The position numbers and the translations under genes are program-made. Below, piece by piece: positions 1 through 8,215 of a DNA stretch of 33,805 nt (the stretch's first letter is position 1; every line of letters begins with the position of its first letter). Origin of the DNA: QALR01 sp900552255 (GTDB lineage Bacteria > Bacillota > Clostridia > Oscillospirales > CAG-272); assembly GCA_048526005.1 (NCBI GenBank), contig DBFVEH010000014.1:1-33805 (forward strand), read 5' to 3'. Under the pieces are notes generated by a model. That model saw only the letters and a list, made by a program, of their open reading frames with translations. It ran no database searches and had not been told where the DNA came from.

Positions 1-186
1 TTCTTACTTCTTAAAGTACTTTGTGTTCAAAGTTTTTAACGAGATCTTAATTCGTTCTTTTGTTGTTCAATTTCCAAAGACCAAACCCGCCTCTTCCGAA
101 GCGGCTCGATTATTCTATCACATCCCTACCCCTTTTGTCAACCCCTTTTTCAGCTTTTTATTCATTTTTTTCAGTTTTTTTGAAAT
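1..186. other. Low-GC stretch with no gene seen
   Basis: This stretch lies downstream of the minus-strand glycosyltransferase. It is T-rich on the plus strand, especially 131-186. I found no convincing coding region with a ribosome site and no clear hairpin. A 94-codon open frame here has low-complexity Phe/Ser-rich composition and is not believable as a protein. Confidence 0.4.
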
Positions 187-1395
187 TTATTCAAGAAGCG
201 CCATAATTTGTGAAAAATTCTTCTCGTTTTTTGTCACAAATGCCAGTCTCTCCGTCAAAATCTCCCGAAGTGCCCCGTCGTCAAGCAGTTTTTTCAGTCC
301 CCGATAGATCCCCTCCTCGCTGATATCGCCGACAAGGCCGAGCGTTCCGTTCTCCGTCTGTTCCGCCGCGGAGGTATAATCGGTGACAAAAATCGGTCTG
401 CAAAGCACCTTCGCCTCTTCGACCGCGATCGGCTTTCCCTCGTGACGGGACGGCTGAAAATAGATATCCGCCGCCTTCATGAACTTGTACGGATTTTTCT
501 GCATCCCCATAAAAACAACGCTCTCGCGGAGCCCTGATTCTGCGATCTGCGCCCGCAAGTTCTCCGCATACGCATCATCGCCCTGTCCGATGATATACCA
601 CCGAATCGGATAGCCCTCCGAAATCAGCCTTGCCACCGCGGGCACGGCAAGATCATAGCCTTTCTGCGGACAGATTCTTCCTACCGTCAAAAGCCTCATG
701 CCGCCGAAATCATCGCCGAAATCCGCCGGTTCCGAAGCCATTGAGAGAATTTCTTCTTTATTTATTATATTTTCAATCGTGACGACCCGATCCGCGACAT
801 CGGGAAGCGCAGCCTTCAAGGACTTCTCGATCTCAGTGGAAACCGTCACGACCTTGTCGCACCTCCGGAAATATTCCCGATACAGCGCATCCTCGCGCGG
901 CGGACGCGAATAATCGAAATGCAGCCACGCGATCTTCCGTTTTGCATGCACCTTGTCGATCATATAAAACATCGTCCGATCGCCCCAGTAGGCGAGCGCA
1001 ATGTCATATTCCCCCGGGAAATCGGGCATTTTCTCCATCATGGAAAGCCACATGCGGTTCGCCGCAAAGCTGCGCCGCTCGGGATTTTCTGCCCGTTTGA
1101 TTTTCATAAGATGCGGAAAAAGTCCAAAGCACCGAAACGGATTTTTTAAAAGATACCGTTTCAGAATAACAGACCGTGCGTTTTTCCGGTTGATCTCAAA
1201 CAGCTCGCCAAGCGCTCCCATCTCCAAAATACGGATTTTTTCCGGCACCAGCGGCAGAAAACCGCCCGTTTTGCGCGCCAGCAGCAAATCCACGTCGTAT
1301 TTTTCATAGTCGATGGTATTGGCAAAGGAAAGGAATGATTTTTCACTGCCCGCCGCCGCCATCGTGATGCCGATCACAAGAATCCTTTTTTTCAT
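187..1395 (-). CDS. Glycosyltransferase, GT4-type (GT-B fold)
   Basis: A 402-residue glycosyltransferase that would transfer a sugar from a nucleotide-sugar donor to an acceptor, probably a cell-surface glycan. The N-terminal half starts MKKRILVIGITMAAAG, a Rossmann-like strand with a glycine-rich turn. The C-terminal half has the GT1/GT4 donor-binding pattern: LLTVGRICPQKGYD, then YFQPSRHEGKPIAVEEAK with the E-x7-E pair at about E319 and E327. No signal peptide or membrane segment is evident, so it is probably cytosolic or peripheral. I chose the ATG at 1395 because GAGGAG lies five bases upstream; an in-frame GTG at 1401 overlaps that ribosome site. It is divergent from the GH2 gene. The acceptor cannot be told from sequence. 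Confidence 0.87.
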   Translation of the reverse strand: MKKRILVIGITMAAAGSEKSFLSFANTIDYEKYDVDLLLARKTGGFLPLVPEKIRILEMGALGELFEINRKNARSVILKRYLLKNPFRCFGLFPHLMKIKRAENPERRSFAANRMWLSMMEKMPDFPGEYDIALAYWGDRTMFYMIDKVHAKRKIAWLHFDYSRPPREDALYREYFRRCDKVVTVSTEIEKSLKAALPDVADRVVTIENIINKEEILSMASEPADFGDDFGGMRLLTVGRICPQKGYDLAVPAVARLISEGYPIRWYIIGQGDDAYAENLRAQIAESGLRESVVFMGMQKNPYKFMKAADIYFQPSRHEGKPIAVEEAKVLCRPIFVTDYTSAAEQTENGTLGLVGDISEEGIYRGLKKLLDDGALREILTERLAFVTKNEKNFSQIMALLE

Positions 1396-1684
1396 GCACA
1401 CTCCTCATTTTTCATTCAGATATGTATTCCGAAGCCGTCGAAATTAAGGATGCCGGCGCCGTGCCGCAGCAGTCCCTTCTCCGCCAGCGATCCAAACGCC
1501 TGCCTGACACGCCGAAATACGGCCGCAGATATCCCCAAGCCGATACCCGGACGCAAGAAAAAACAGCCGGCCGTTCTGCCATTTATCCAAATTTTATATA
1601 CGCACTTTTCTGCTTTCTATTATAATTTATTATTGCCAATCTGTAAAGCCCGCTTTCCGCAAATCACAAAAAACACGGAAATCA

Positions 1685-1713
1685 TTGACTTTTTAGGTCC
1701 GTTATGTGATAAT
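1685..1713 (+). promoter_or_regulatory. Sigma-A promoter of the GH2-M50-thioesterase operon
   Basis: TTGACT at 1685-1690, a 17-base spacer and GATAAT at 1708-1713, with a TG extended -10 just before it. It lies 40 bases upstream of the ATG at 1753. The rest of the 1396-1752 intergenic stretch shows no other recognisable site and no small gene. Confidence 0.75.
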
Positions 1714-1752
1714 ATCCGTGTAAAATCTGAACCCACCGAAAGGAATATCATT

Positions 1753-4700
1753 ATGGCAGACTTTTTCGGAGCAATCGCCGCCGGCGAGATCGGCACCGGC
1801 CGGGCGCCGCTCGTATTTCCGGAGCCGACACCCAAAAACGGCGTCGTTTTCCGTCTCGAAAAAACAAGCAGCAGAGCCCCCCGCGAGGTTTACAAAAAAA
1901 TCGACACGCGCGCGGAGCTTGATTTTGAAATCGAAAAGCTGAAAACCAAATACGCCCCCTTTATGCAAAGGCTCGCGCCGATCCCGAAAGATCACCGGAA
2001 TACGCTCGATCTCACAAAATTCGAGCTCAGAGAGGCGGCGCCGGAGGATCTCTCCGATTTTTCCCGTGTGCTTCGCGGCGAGGGGCAATGGAAGCAGATC
2101 ACCGTACCGTATTTTTTCGGTCCTGTCGGGAATGCCTGCACCTACTACCGCACTGTATTTGAAATGCAGAAGCCGGGCGCGGATAAAGCGGTCTTCCTGC
2201 ATTTCGACGGCGTAGACTACATCGCGGAGGTCTTTGTCAACGGGAGCTTCGCCGGCTCGCACGAGGGCTTTTTCGGAGCGTTTGAATTCGACGTCACGCC
2301 CTATATCAGAGAGGGCGAAAATACGCTCGTCGTCGCCGTGCGCAACGATTACGTATACGGCGGGAATCCCGGTCCGACCACCGGAGCGCCGCGTCTGGAG
2401 GGCGATAAGCTGTACGCCGCCACCGGCTTCGGCTACGACGATTCGGAGACCGGCTGGCATCACTGCCCGCCCGGCACCGGCATCTGTCAGAAGGTAACGG
2501 TCGAAACGAGAAGCCGCGCTTTCATCTCCGATTTGTATGTGCGCCCAATGCTCGGAAGCGGTGAATACGAAATCTGGTGCGAGGTTTACAACTGCGACTA
2601 TCTGCCGCTTGAGAATGTAAAGCTTACGTATTCCGTTTACGGCCGCAACTTTGAAAAAAACGTAACGGAACATTTTGAATACGAGCCGATCACCTTCTCC
2701 GGCCGTGAACGGGGCGATCTTATAGCCGTCTCGGAGCTGTCTGACGCGGAAGCGATGAAAAGCGCGATGAAGCTTTCCTTCCACAAGGGAGCCAATCTCG
2801 TGAAGCTCCGCTTCTCATTTGAAAATCCGAGACTTTGGTCGCCGGATTTTCCCTATCTCTATGAAGCGCAGGTCGCCCTCTCCGTCGGAGGGATCGAAAG
2901 GGACACCGCCGTATCGGCGTTCGGCATGAGAAGCTTCGCCGAGGATATGGAAAGCGTCCCGCGCGGCATGTTTTATCTGAACGGCAAATCCATCCGGCTG
3001 CGCGGCGCCAATACGATGGGCTTCGAGCAGCAGGACGTGCTGCGCGGGGACTATGACCAGCTGCTCTATGACATGCTGATGGCCAAGGCCTGCAATATGA
3101 ACTTTCTGCGCCTCACGCAGCGTCCCGTGCAAAAGGAAATCTATGAGCTTTGCGACTGCATCGGACTGATGCTCCAAACCGACCTCCCGCTCTTCACCGT
3201 CATGCGGCGCACAAAATTCGCCGAAGGAATCCGGCAGGCGGAGGAAATGGAGCGCCTGATCCGGTCTCACGCGTCGAGCATCCTTATCACCTATATGAAC
3301 GAGCCGATGGCGAACGGCGGAAACCGTCCGCACCGGCACCTTGTCCGCGATGAAATGGAGGCCTTCTTCTCCGCCTGCGACACGGCGGTGCGGCTCCTCA
3401 ACCCCGACCGCGTCATCAAGCATATCGACGGCGACTACGATCCGCCGGACAGCACCCTGCCCGACAATCACTGCTACTGCACATGGTACAACGGTCACGG
3501 CATCGATATGGGGATGCTGCACCGCGGGTACTGGCTCGGCGTGAAGGACGGCTGGTATTACGGCTGCGGCGAGTTCGGCGCAGAGGGACTTGATCCGGTG
3601 CCGCTCATGCGCCGCCGCTATCCCGCCGCATGGCTGCCGCAGACGCCCGAGGAAGAAAAAGCATGGGAGCCCGGCAGAATCAAGGACGCGCAGAGTGGCA
3701 ACATGCACTTTTTCTATTATGACACGCAGGAGACGCTCGAGGACTGGGTGCGGGAAAGTCACCGCCATCAGGCGTTCGGCACAAAGCTGCAAACCGAAGC
3801 GTTCCGCCGCGATCCGAAAATGATCACCTTTGCCATCCATCTTTTCATCGACGCATGGCCGTCCGGCTGGATGAAAACCATCGTCGACTGCGAACGCAAT
3901 CCCAAGCCCGCCTTTTTCGCCTATCGCGACGCGCTGACCCCGCTGATGGTGAGCCTGCGTGGCGACAGAACGGCCGTTTTTGCCGGCGAGGAGCTTTCTA
4001 TCGAGCTTTTCGTCTGCAACGACACGCATACCGTATCCGACGGTCATACGCTCGTTTTGGAGCTCATGGACAGCACGGGAAACGTCGTCATGGGCGGCGA
4101 ATACGACGCCAAATTCGGAGAGAATTCCAGCTTCATGCAAGGCGACGTATGCTTCACGGCTCCTGATGTGACAGCGCGGGAAAGCTACACGCTGCGCGCC
4201 ATCCTCACGGACGGCACGGGCAAGGTCCTGCACTACACCGACGAGAGCGTCGAGATTTTCCCGCATATGGCAGAAGAACCGGGAACGGCGGTCTCGGTTT
4301 CCGGCGAGGCTTTCCTTGCAAGACAAGAGGAGCTTACAAGCGTCGCGGCATCGGGAAAAACCATCGTCATAAACGGTCTTGAGCCCGGCACCTACGACAT
4401 CGCGGGCACGGAGGTCAAGGTCAAGGCATGCGGTATGCGCGCGCTCCATTTCGTATCGAGAAAAACCGGACATCCGCTGGTGGAAGGCTTTACGCCCTAC
4501 GACTTCCGTCTTTGGTACGACACAGAAAAGGACCGCATCACGCCGCTCCTTCGCCGCACCTTCACCGCCGACGGCATGACGCCGATCCTGACAAGCGGCA
4601 ACAGCCTCACCGCAAGCGCATGGGGACAAAAGCTCTATCCGGCGTTTGCCTGTGCCGAAATGAAATGCGGGAACGGAAAAATCATCCTAAACGAGGTCGA

Positions 4701-4764
4701 TTTGGATTCGCACCTTGCAAATCCCGTCGCGCGGATCTTCAAAAACAGATTGATGCGGTACTGA
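1753..4764 (+). CDS. Glycoside hydrolase family 2 protein (beta-galactosidase/beta-glucuronidase type)
   Basis: A 1003-residue retaining glycosidase. Order: a family-specific N-terminal stretch, a jelly-roll sugar-binding domain (about 100-250, with FLHFDGVDYIAEVFVNG), an Ig-like domain (to about 370, ending in ENPRLWSPDFPYLYE), a TIM barrel (about 400-715) and C-terminal beta-rich domains. The acid/base is probably E517 in TYMNEPMANGG and the nucleophile E607 in YGCGEFGAEG; both sit where GH2 enzymes place them. There is no signal peptide, so it is probably cytosolic and acts on imported oligosaccharides. The ATG at 1753 follows AGGA at a spacing of eight and lies below a clear promoter, so earlier in-frame starts are rejected. 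Family 2 covers galactosidase, glucuronidase, mannosidase and others; the substrate is open. Confidence 0.9.
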   Translation: MADFFGAIAAGEIGTGRAPLVFPEPTPKNGVVFRLEKTSSRAPREVYKKIDTRAELDFEIEKLKTKYAPFMQRLAPIPKDHRNTLDLTKFELREAAPEDLSDFSRVLRGEGQWKQITVPYFFGPVGNACTYYRTVFEMQKPGADKAVFLHFDGVDYIAEVFVNGSFAGSHEGFFGAFEFDVTPYIREGENTLVVAVRNDYVYGGNPGPTTGAPRLEGDKLYAATGFGYDDSETGWHHCPPGTGICQKVTVETRSRAFISDLYVRPMLGSGEYEIWCEVYNCDYLPLENVKLTYSVYGRNFEKNVTEHFEYEPITFSGRERGDLIAVSELSDAEAMKSAMKLSFHKGANLVKLRFSFENPRLWSPDFPYLYEAQVALSVGGIERDTAVSAFGMRSFAEDMESVPRGMFYLNGKSIRLRGANTMGFEQQDVLRGDYDQLLYDMLMAKACNMNFLRLTQRPVQKEIYELCDCIGLMLQTDLPLFTVMRRTKFAEGIRQAEEMERLIRSHASSILITYMNEPMANGGNRPHRHLVRDEMEAFFSACDTAVRLLNPDRVIKHIDGDYDPPDSTLPDNHCYCTWYNGHGIDMGMLHRGYWLGVKDGWYYGCGEFGAEGLDPVPLMRRRYPAAWLPQTPEEEKAWEPGRIKDAQSGNMHFFYYDTQETLEDWVRESHRHQAFGTKLQTEAFRRDPKMITFAIHLFIDAWPSGWMKTIVDCERNPKPAFFAYRDALTPLMVSLRGDRTAVFAGEELSIELFVCNDTHTVSDGHTLVLELMDSTGNVVMGGEYDAKFGENSSFMQGDVCFTAPDVTARESYTLRAILTDGTGKVLHYTDESVEIFPHMAEEPGTAVSVSGEAFLARQEELTSVAASGKTIVINGLEPGTYDIAGTEVKVKACGMRALHFVSRKTGHPLVEGFTPYDFRLWYDTEKDRITPLLRRTFTADGMTPILTSGNSLTASAWGQKLYPAFACAEMKCGNGKIILNEVDLDSHLANPVARIFKNRLMRY

Positions 4765-4789
4765 CCGCCGCCGGAAAGGATATTCCAAA

Positions 4790-5917
4790 ATGAAACAAAG
4801 CAAAAAAGCGGCGACCCGCTCCCCTGCTTTCTATATCCTCTATTTTATCTTTCTCATGCTCTTGATTTTTCTCACCATCTATTTTCAAAATCAGGACATC
4901 ACGGAAGCGCTGCTCACGGCGGTCACAGTCGCCGCGGCGTTTTTCGTCGGGATCCCTTTCACCGTCCTTATTCATGAAGCGGGACACCTGCTCTTCGGGC
5001 TTTTCACGGGATATCGACTGGTCTCTTTCCGGCTTTTTTCCCTCATTCTGAAAAAGAAGGACGGCAGGTGGCGCATAGGCAGAGAGCCGGCCATGATGGC
5101 GGGGATTGCCGGACAATGCCTGATGACGCCGCCTCGGAAGAAAAACGGCGATTTTCCCTATCGTCTCTACAACGCGGGCGGCGTGATCCTCGGTCTTGCC
5201 GTATCCGCCGCGCTTATTGTGGTATCGCTGCTTTTTTGTCGCTCCTTTCAGCTTTATCTGTTTCTTCTTGTCACCGGAGCCTACGGCCTTATTGTGAATC
5301 TTTTCAATGCGATCCCGACGAGCGGAAAACACGTCGTCAACGACGGGACCAATGCCCGCGCGGCAAAAAGAAGTCCCGTCACACGCGAGGCTCTTTGGAA
5401 CCAGCTGGAATATGCGGCGCTCCAAGCCGAGGGCGTGCGCACGCGCGAGATGCCGGAGGAGCTTTTCTTTCTGCCGGAAGCATGGGCGCTTTCCAATGCG
5501 CTCACCGTAACGGAAGGGATGATGCTGCTCGACCGCTACGAGGATACGAGCGCTTATGAGGACGCACGCGGTACGGCGGCTTATCTTTTGGAGAACGCGC
5601 GCCCGCTTCTTCCGATACACCGCGCGAGCCTGACGGCGGAAATGCTCTTTTTCGAGCTGATCCTAAGAGGCGATCCCCATGAGATTGCCCGGCTGTATTC
5701 GGAAACGGAAAAAAATCTTCCCCTGTTGAAAAACCATGCCTCCGCTTACCGCACCCTATATGCTTATCATCTTCTGTCGTCGGGAGATGCATCCGCCGCG
5801 GCCGATGCGCTCGCCCGCTTTGAATCGCTTGCCGCACGGAACCCGGTGGGGACGCTTCCCGACCGCGATATGATCGCATATACGCAAATGCTTTATCAAA
5901 ATAAGAAAGAAGGATAA
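4790..5917 (+). CDS. M50-like membrane zinc metalloprotease with long cytosolic tail
   Basis: A 375-residue membrane protein. A first hydrophobic helix spans about 13-32, and a second (about 40-60) runs into LIHEAGHLLFG, the HExxH zinc motif, with H62 and H66 as ligands and E63 catalytic. Further hydrophobic segments follow at about 125-170. The second family signature is present in altered form: N170 begins NLFNAIPTSG and ends NDG with D185, comparable to the N-x2-P-x4-DG third ligand of site-2 proteases. The last roughly 190 residues are helical and TPR-like and replace the PDZ/CBS domains of standard RseP or SpoIVFB. It starts 25 bases after the GH2 stop and ends 4 bases before the thioesterase gene, so the three genes probably form one operon. 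The substrate is unknown. Confidence 0.75.
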   Translation: MKQSKKAATRSPAFYILYFIFLMLLIFLTIYFQNQDITEALLTAVTVAAAFFVGIPFTVLIHEAGHLLFGLFTGYRLVSFRLFSLILKKKDGRWRIGREPAMMAGIAGQCLMTPPRKKNGDFPYRLYNAGGVILGLAVSAALIVVSLLFCRSFQLYLFLLVTGAYGLIVNLFNAIPTSGKHVVNDGTNARAAKRSPVTREALWNQLEYAALQAEGVRTREMPEELFFLPEAWALSNALTVTEGMMLLDRYEDTSAYEDARGTAAYLLENARPLLPIHRASLTAEMLFFELILRGDPHEIARLYSETEKNLPLLKNHASAYRTLYAYHLLSSGDASAAADALARFESLAARNPVGTLPDRDMIAYTQMLYQNKKEG

Positions 5918-5921
5918 AATC

Positions 5922-6308
5922 ATGTTGGAACTCCATATCAAAGGAACCGCTGCCCTGACCGTCACCGACGAGGTGACAGCCGCCGCTGTCGGCAGCGGCA
6001 TGCTTCCCGTATTCGCCACGCCCTCCATGATCGCGCTTATCGAAAAAGCCGCCGCTGAATCCGTCGCGGCCGGCCTTGACCCCGGCATGACGACCGTCGG
6101 CACAAGGCTCGACATCGCCCACACTGCCGCAACGCCGGTCGGGATGGCTGTCCTTGCCGAAGCTGAGCTTTCGGAAATCGACGGCAGGCGCCTTGTTTTT
6201 ACCGTCCGCGCCTTTGACGAGGCAGGCGAGATCGGTTCCGGCACACATGAACGCTTCATCGTGAACGCCGAAAAATTTCTCGCCAAGGCGGAAGCGAAAA
6301 AGGGATGA
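5922..6308 (+). CDS. Hotdog-fold thioesterase, fluoroacetyl-CoA thioesterase (FlK)-like
   Basis: A 128-residue single-domain hotdog protein expected to hydrolyse an acyl-CoA. The FlK catalytic residues are recognisable with family spacing: T33 in FATPSM, E41 eight residues later, and H67 in DIAHTAATPVG 26 residues after that. These intervals match Thr42-Glu50-His76 of Streptomyces cattleya FlK. In non-producers this family is often annotated as a generic thioesterase, so fluoroacetate is not implied. The ribosome site AAGGA lies just before the ATG, and the gene follows the M50 gene by four bases. The terminator palindrome begins three bases after the TGA. Confidence 0.85.
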   Translation: MLELHIKGTAALTVTDEVTAAAVGSGMLPVFATPSMIALIEKAAAESVAAGLDPGMTTVGTRLDIAHTAATPVGMAVLAEAELSEIDGRRLVFTVRAFDEAGEIGSGTHERFIVNAEKFLAKAEAKKG

Positions 6309-6311
6309 CCG

Positions 6312-6360
6312 ATATTCCAAAACAAAAAAGCGGCTTGGCCGCTTTTTTGTTTTGGAATAT
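6312..6360. terminator. Perfect 23-bp palindrome, bidirectional terminator
   Basis: The arms 6312-6334 and 6338-6360 are perfect reverse complements with a three-base loop. The GC core GCGGC/GCCGC is flanked by A6 and T6 runs, so the structure works as an intrinsic terminator in either direction. It closes the operon that begins with the GH2 gene. Confidence 0.85.
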
Positions 6361-6436
6361 TATTTTTCATCAACCGCCCGAATTCCTCCGATACTGTATA
6401 GACGAAGGCTTTCAAAATCTGCAAAAGGAGGTGAAA

Positions 6437-7153
6437 ATTTGGGATTCAAGGCTTGCCGCGCAGCGCATTTCGGAAAATCTACCTGCCCTCCTGCTCTGGA
6501 CGATTCTCAACATCGCCATGCTCTGCGGATGGACGCTTGCGGGAAAGAAATCCCCGCTCGGGAAAACTCCGGCGCTCCCTCTCGGCGGTCACGGGCGGAT
6601 ATTCGGCTATGACAACGATTATGAAAATCATCATTTCAACGGTGTTTCCATGCGCACGCAAGAAAAAGACGGCACCGCATGGTTCTCCGTAACAAACTAT
6701 CGCATTATCGAACGCTGCCAGCGATACACTCACTCCAATTTTCGGGCAAAAGCAGAGGCCATGAACGGCGCCACGCTTGGTGCTCCGGCCGATGAAGCAA
6801 ACAGCGCCATGCCGGAGCTTATCGCGGACGGCTTCATTTCCTGTCAAAACGGCGTTTTGTCTGCGGAATTTCCCGTTTTTGAAGAATCGGTATTCAATAG
6901 GCTTTGTGAGATCATAAAACCGATTTCCGAGGCGGTATCGGACTGCATGACCGGCATTTCCGACAAAGCGGCGGCTATTCTTGCAGAGCATGCACCGGAA
7001 TCGGTTCGCCTCCAGTGTGCGGACATCGCAAAGATCCATCACCGACTTGACGTCACGGCGTTCTTGATGGAGAAAATGGTGGAAAATGGCGACCTCATCG
7101 TGCCGAATGAGAGGGTAAATCTCTGCATTTTCGGCGTGAAAACGAAAGCCTAA
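6437..7153 (+). CDS. Conserved hypothetical protein (unrecognised family), likely ATT start
   Basis: About 238 residues, soluble, no signal peptide. I do not recognise a named domain. The coding body looks real: codon use resembles its neighbours, and conserved-looking blocks are visible, such as GHGRIFGYDNDYENHHFNGV, WFSVTNYRIIERCQRY and QCADIAKIHHRLDV. A very strong ribosome site, AAAGGAGGTG at 6424-6433, is placed for initiation at ATT 6437. No ATG, GTG or TTG sits in this frame at a suitable distance: the in-frame GTG at 6431 is inside the ribosome site. The next in-frame upstream ATG, at 6305, would read through the terminator palindrome. A start further in, or loss of an N-terminal region, cannot be excluded. 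It lies between the terminator and the left end of the mobile element. Confidence 0.6.
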   Translation: MWDSRLAAQRISENLPALLLWTILNIAMLCGWTLAGKKSPLGKTPALPLGGHGRIFGYDNDYENHHFNGVSMRTQEKDGTAWFSVTNYRIIERCQRYTHSNFRAKAEAMNGATLGAPADEANSAMPELIADGFISCQNGVLSAEFPVFEESVFNRLCEIIKPISEAVSDCMTGISDKAAAILAEHAPESVRLQCADIAKIHHRLDVTAFLMEKMVENGDLIVPNERVNLCIFGVKTKA

Positions 7154-7188
7154 GCAAATCACCTGCACTTTCAAAGGGAAGAAAAGTC

Positions 7189-7228
7189 AAAAAGGAGCCA
7201 TCGGAGAATGGCAGTAGCCCATAAGGAA
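7189..7228 (+). repeat. Left inverted repeat of the element (putative att half-site)
   Basis: It begins AAAAAGGAGCCATCG and ends CCCATAAGGAA. The reverse complement of 15982-16019 has the same two blocks, separated by a spacer three bases shorter. Attachment half-sites of large serine recombinases are inverted in this way after integration. Confidence 0.6.
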
Positions 7229-7265
7229 ACATTGCAAAACTTATGACTTACGCCAGGTAAACGGG

Positions 7266-7320
7266 AAAAAGAAAAATGCTATGCAAAAGGTTCGCCGATT
7301 GCATAGCATTTTTTCTTTTT
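7266..7320. terminator. Bidirectional terminator-like hairpin
   Basis: The arms 7266-7286 and 7299-7320 pair over about 21 bp with one bulged base around the 12-base loop AAGGTTCGCCGA. The outer part is A-rich on the left and T-rich on the right, so it can stop transcripts from either side. It lies just inside the left end of the element and would insulate the TetR gene from the chromosome. Confidence 0.7.
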
Positions 7321-7345
7321 CAAAATATCTAATATTGTTTTTTCA

Positions 7346-7479
7346 GCGTTCCAACGGAACGCGCAGCCATTGCCGCAGGCAATGATCTCAGGGGTTTGGG
7401 GACATGTCACCAACAAGCATTTTTACAGTTTTTCATTTGTGAACAAACTGTGAAAATACGCAAACTTGTGCAAGTTTGC
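7346..7479. repeat. Cluster of five short inverted repeats
   Basis: Within about 135 bases there are stem-loops with arms GCGTTCC/GGAACGC (7346-7362), CATTGCC/GGCAATG (7368-7384), TTGGGGA/TCACCAA with one mismatch (7396-7413), ACAGTTT/AAACTGT (about 7424-7450) and GCAAACTTG/CAAGTTTGC (7460-7479). No gene is present. Such clusters occur at transfer or replication origins, but no relaxase is present to support that here. Confidence 0.5.
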
Positions 7480-7514
7480 ATTGCTTGCAAATTTCACTCA
7501 GAACTTTGAATAGG

Positions 7515-8087
7515 CTATAATTCACAAGCTTTTGTTATGCTTTTTACTAAAAATCCGATTTGTTCTTCAATGATTTTAACTAACTCATCGGCGCTTTCTT
7601 TTCTGCCGCCTTTGAGCCATGTTGTTAAAATGCTGATCGTAAAGCCTGTACGAATTGCCATAAAGTAATTTCCATGTTTGATGTGAAGCCCCGGAATTTT
7701 ACCAAAGCGTTCTTGCAAAAGCTCCGCATTTTTCATGTGGCAGGCATAAATAATGTCCTGCCTGTTTATCTGAATCAGAAGCTCCAAAATATCACTGTGG
7801 TTCATCCAATACTGAAAATAGTGGCGGGCTAAATCGAGTTCTCCTTGAAACAGTTTAGGGCGGTATTTGCCCAAAACTTCGTAAAAGCAGGTGTCGCACT
7901 TCCAATACAGCACATCCGATATATTGTCAAACGCCCGATAAAATGTGGAGCGTGCCACGCCTGAAGCCTTTTGCAAATCGCTTATTGTGATTTGGTCGAA
8001 AGGCTTTTTTTCTATACATTCCAGAAGTCCGTTATAGATCAGTTCAGAGGACTGTATAGCCCGTTTATCATTACTGATATGGTACAT
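7515..8087 (-). CDS. TetR/AcrR family transcriptional regulator
   Basis: About 190 residues. The N-terminal helix-turn-helix reads ITISDLQKASGVARSTFYRAF, typical of TetR DNA-binding domains, followed by a helical ligand-binding domain with a hydrophobic segment FTISILTTWLKGG. I chose the ATG at 8087 because AAGGAG lies nine bases before it; an in-frame ATG at 8105 lies upstream of that ribosome site. The gene is divergent from the HXXEE-hydrolase-HXXEE operon and shares a palindromic promoter region with it. It therefore probably represses both itself and that operon and responds to a small ligand, perhaps the substrate or product of the hydrolase. Confidence 0.88.
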   Translation of the reverse strand: MYHISNDKRAIQSSELIYNGLLECIEKKPFDQITISDLQKASGVARSTFYRAFDNISDVLYWKCDTCFYEVLGKYRPKLFQGELDLARHYFQYWMNHSDILELLIQINRQDIIYACHMKNAELLQERFGKIPGLHIKHGNYFMAIRTGFTISILTTWLKGGRKESADELVKIIEEQIGFLVKSITKACEL

Positions 8088-8148
8088 AAAAGCATTCTCC
8101 TTCATTTTACGCTACAAGTTTTAGGGTTGGTGTAGCACTTGTTCCGAA

Positions 8149-8184
8149 ACTATTGTATCACAATCTACGATACGCTACAATAGT
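8149..8184. promoter_or_regulatory. Overlapping divergent promoters with palindromic operator
   Basis: A 9-bp inverted repeat, ACTATTGTA (8149-8157) and TACAATAGT (8176-8184), carries a promoter on each strand. Plus strand: TTGTAT 8153-8158, 17-base spacer, TACAAT 8176-8181. Minus strand: TTGTAG (complement of 8175-8180), 17-base spacer, TACAAT (complement of 8152-8157). GTATCACA occurs at 8155 and 8183, and TACGCTACAA at 8108 and 8171. TetR binding here would block both directions. Confidence 0.7.
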
Positions 8185-8215
8185 ATCACAAAAAATTGAA
8201 AAAGGAGATAACTTT

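Noticed and set aside
1450..1752. N-terminal extension of the GH2 protein by about 100 residues
   Set aside because: A good promoter (1685-1713) and a ribosome site directly before ATG 1753 lie inside it, and the extension has no domain or signal peptide.
2815..4629. 604-codon open frame on the minus strand, antisense to the GH2 gene
   Set aside because: It mirrors the GC-rich third positions of the GH2 gene, has no recognisable domain, and the GH2 frame has catalytic motifs and a promoter.
7346..7479. CRISPR array
   Set aside because: The inverted repeats differ from each other in sequence and are not direct repeats with regular spacers. No cas gene is present.
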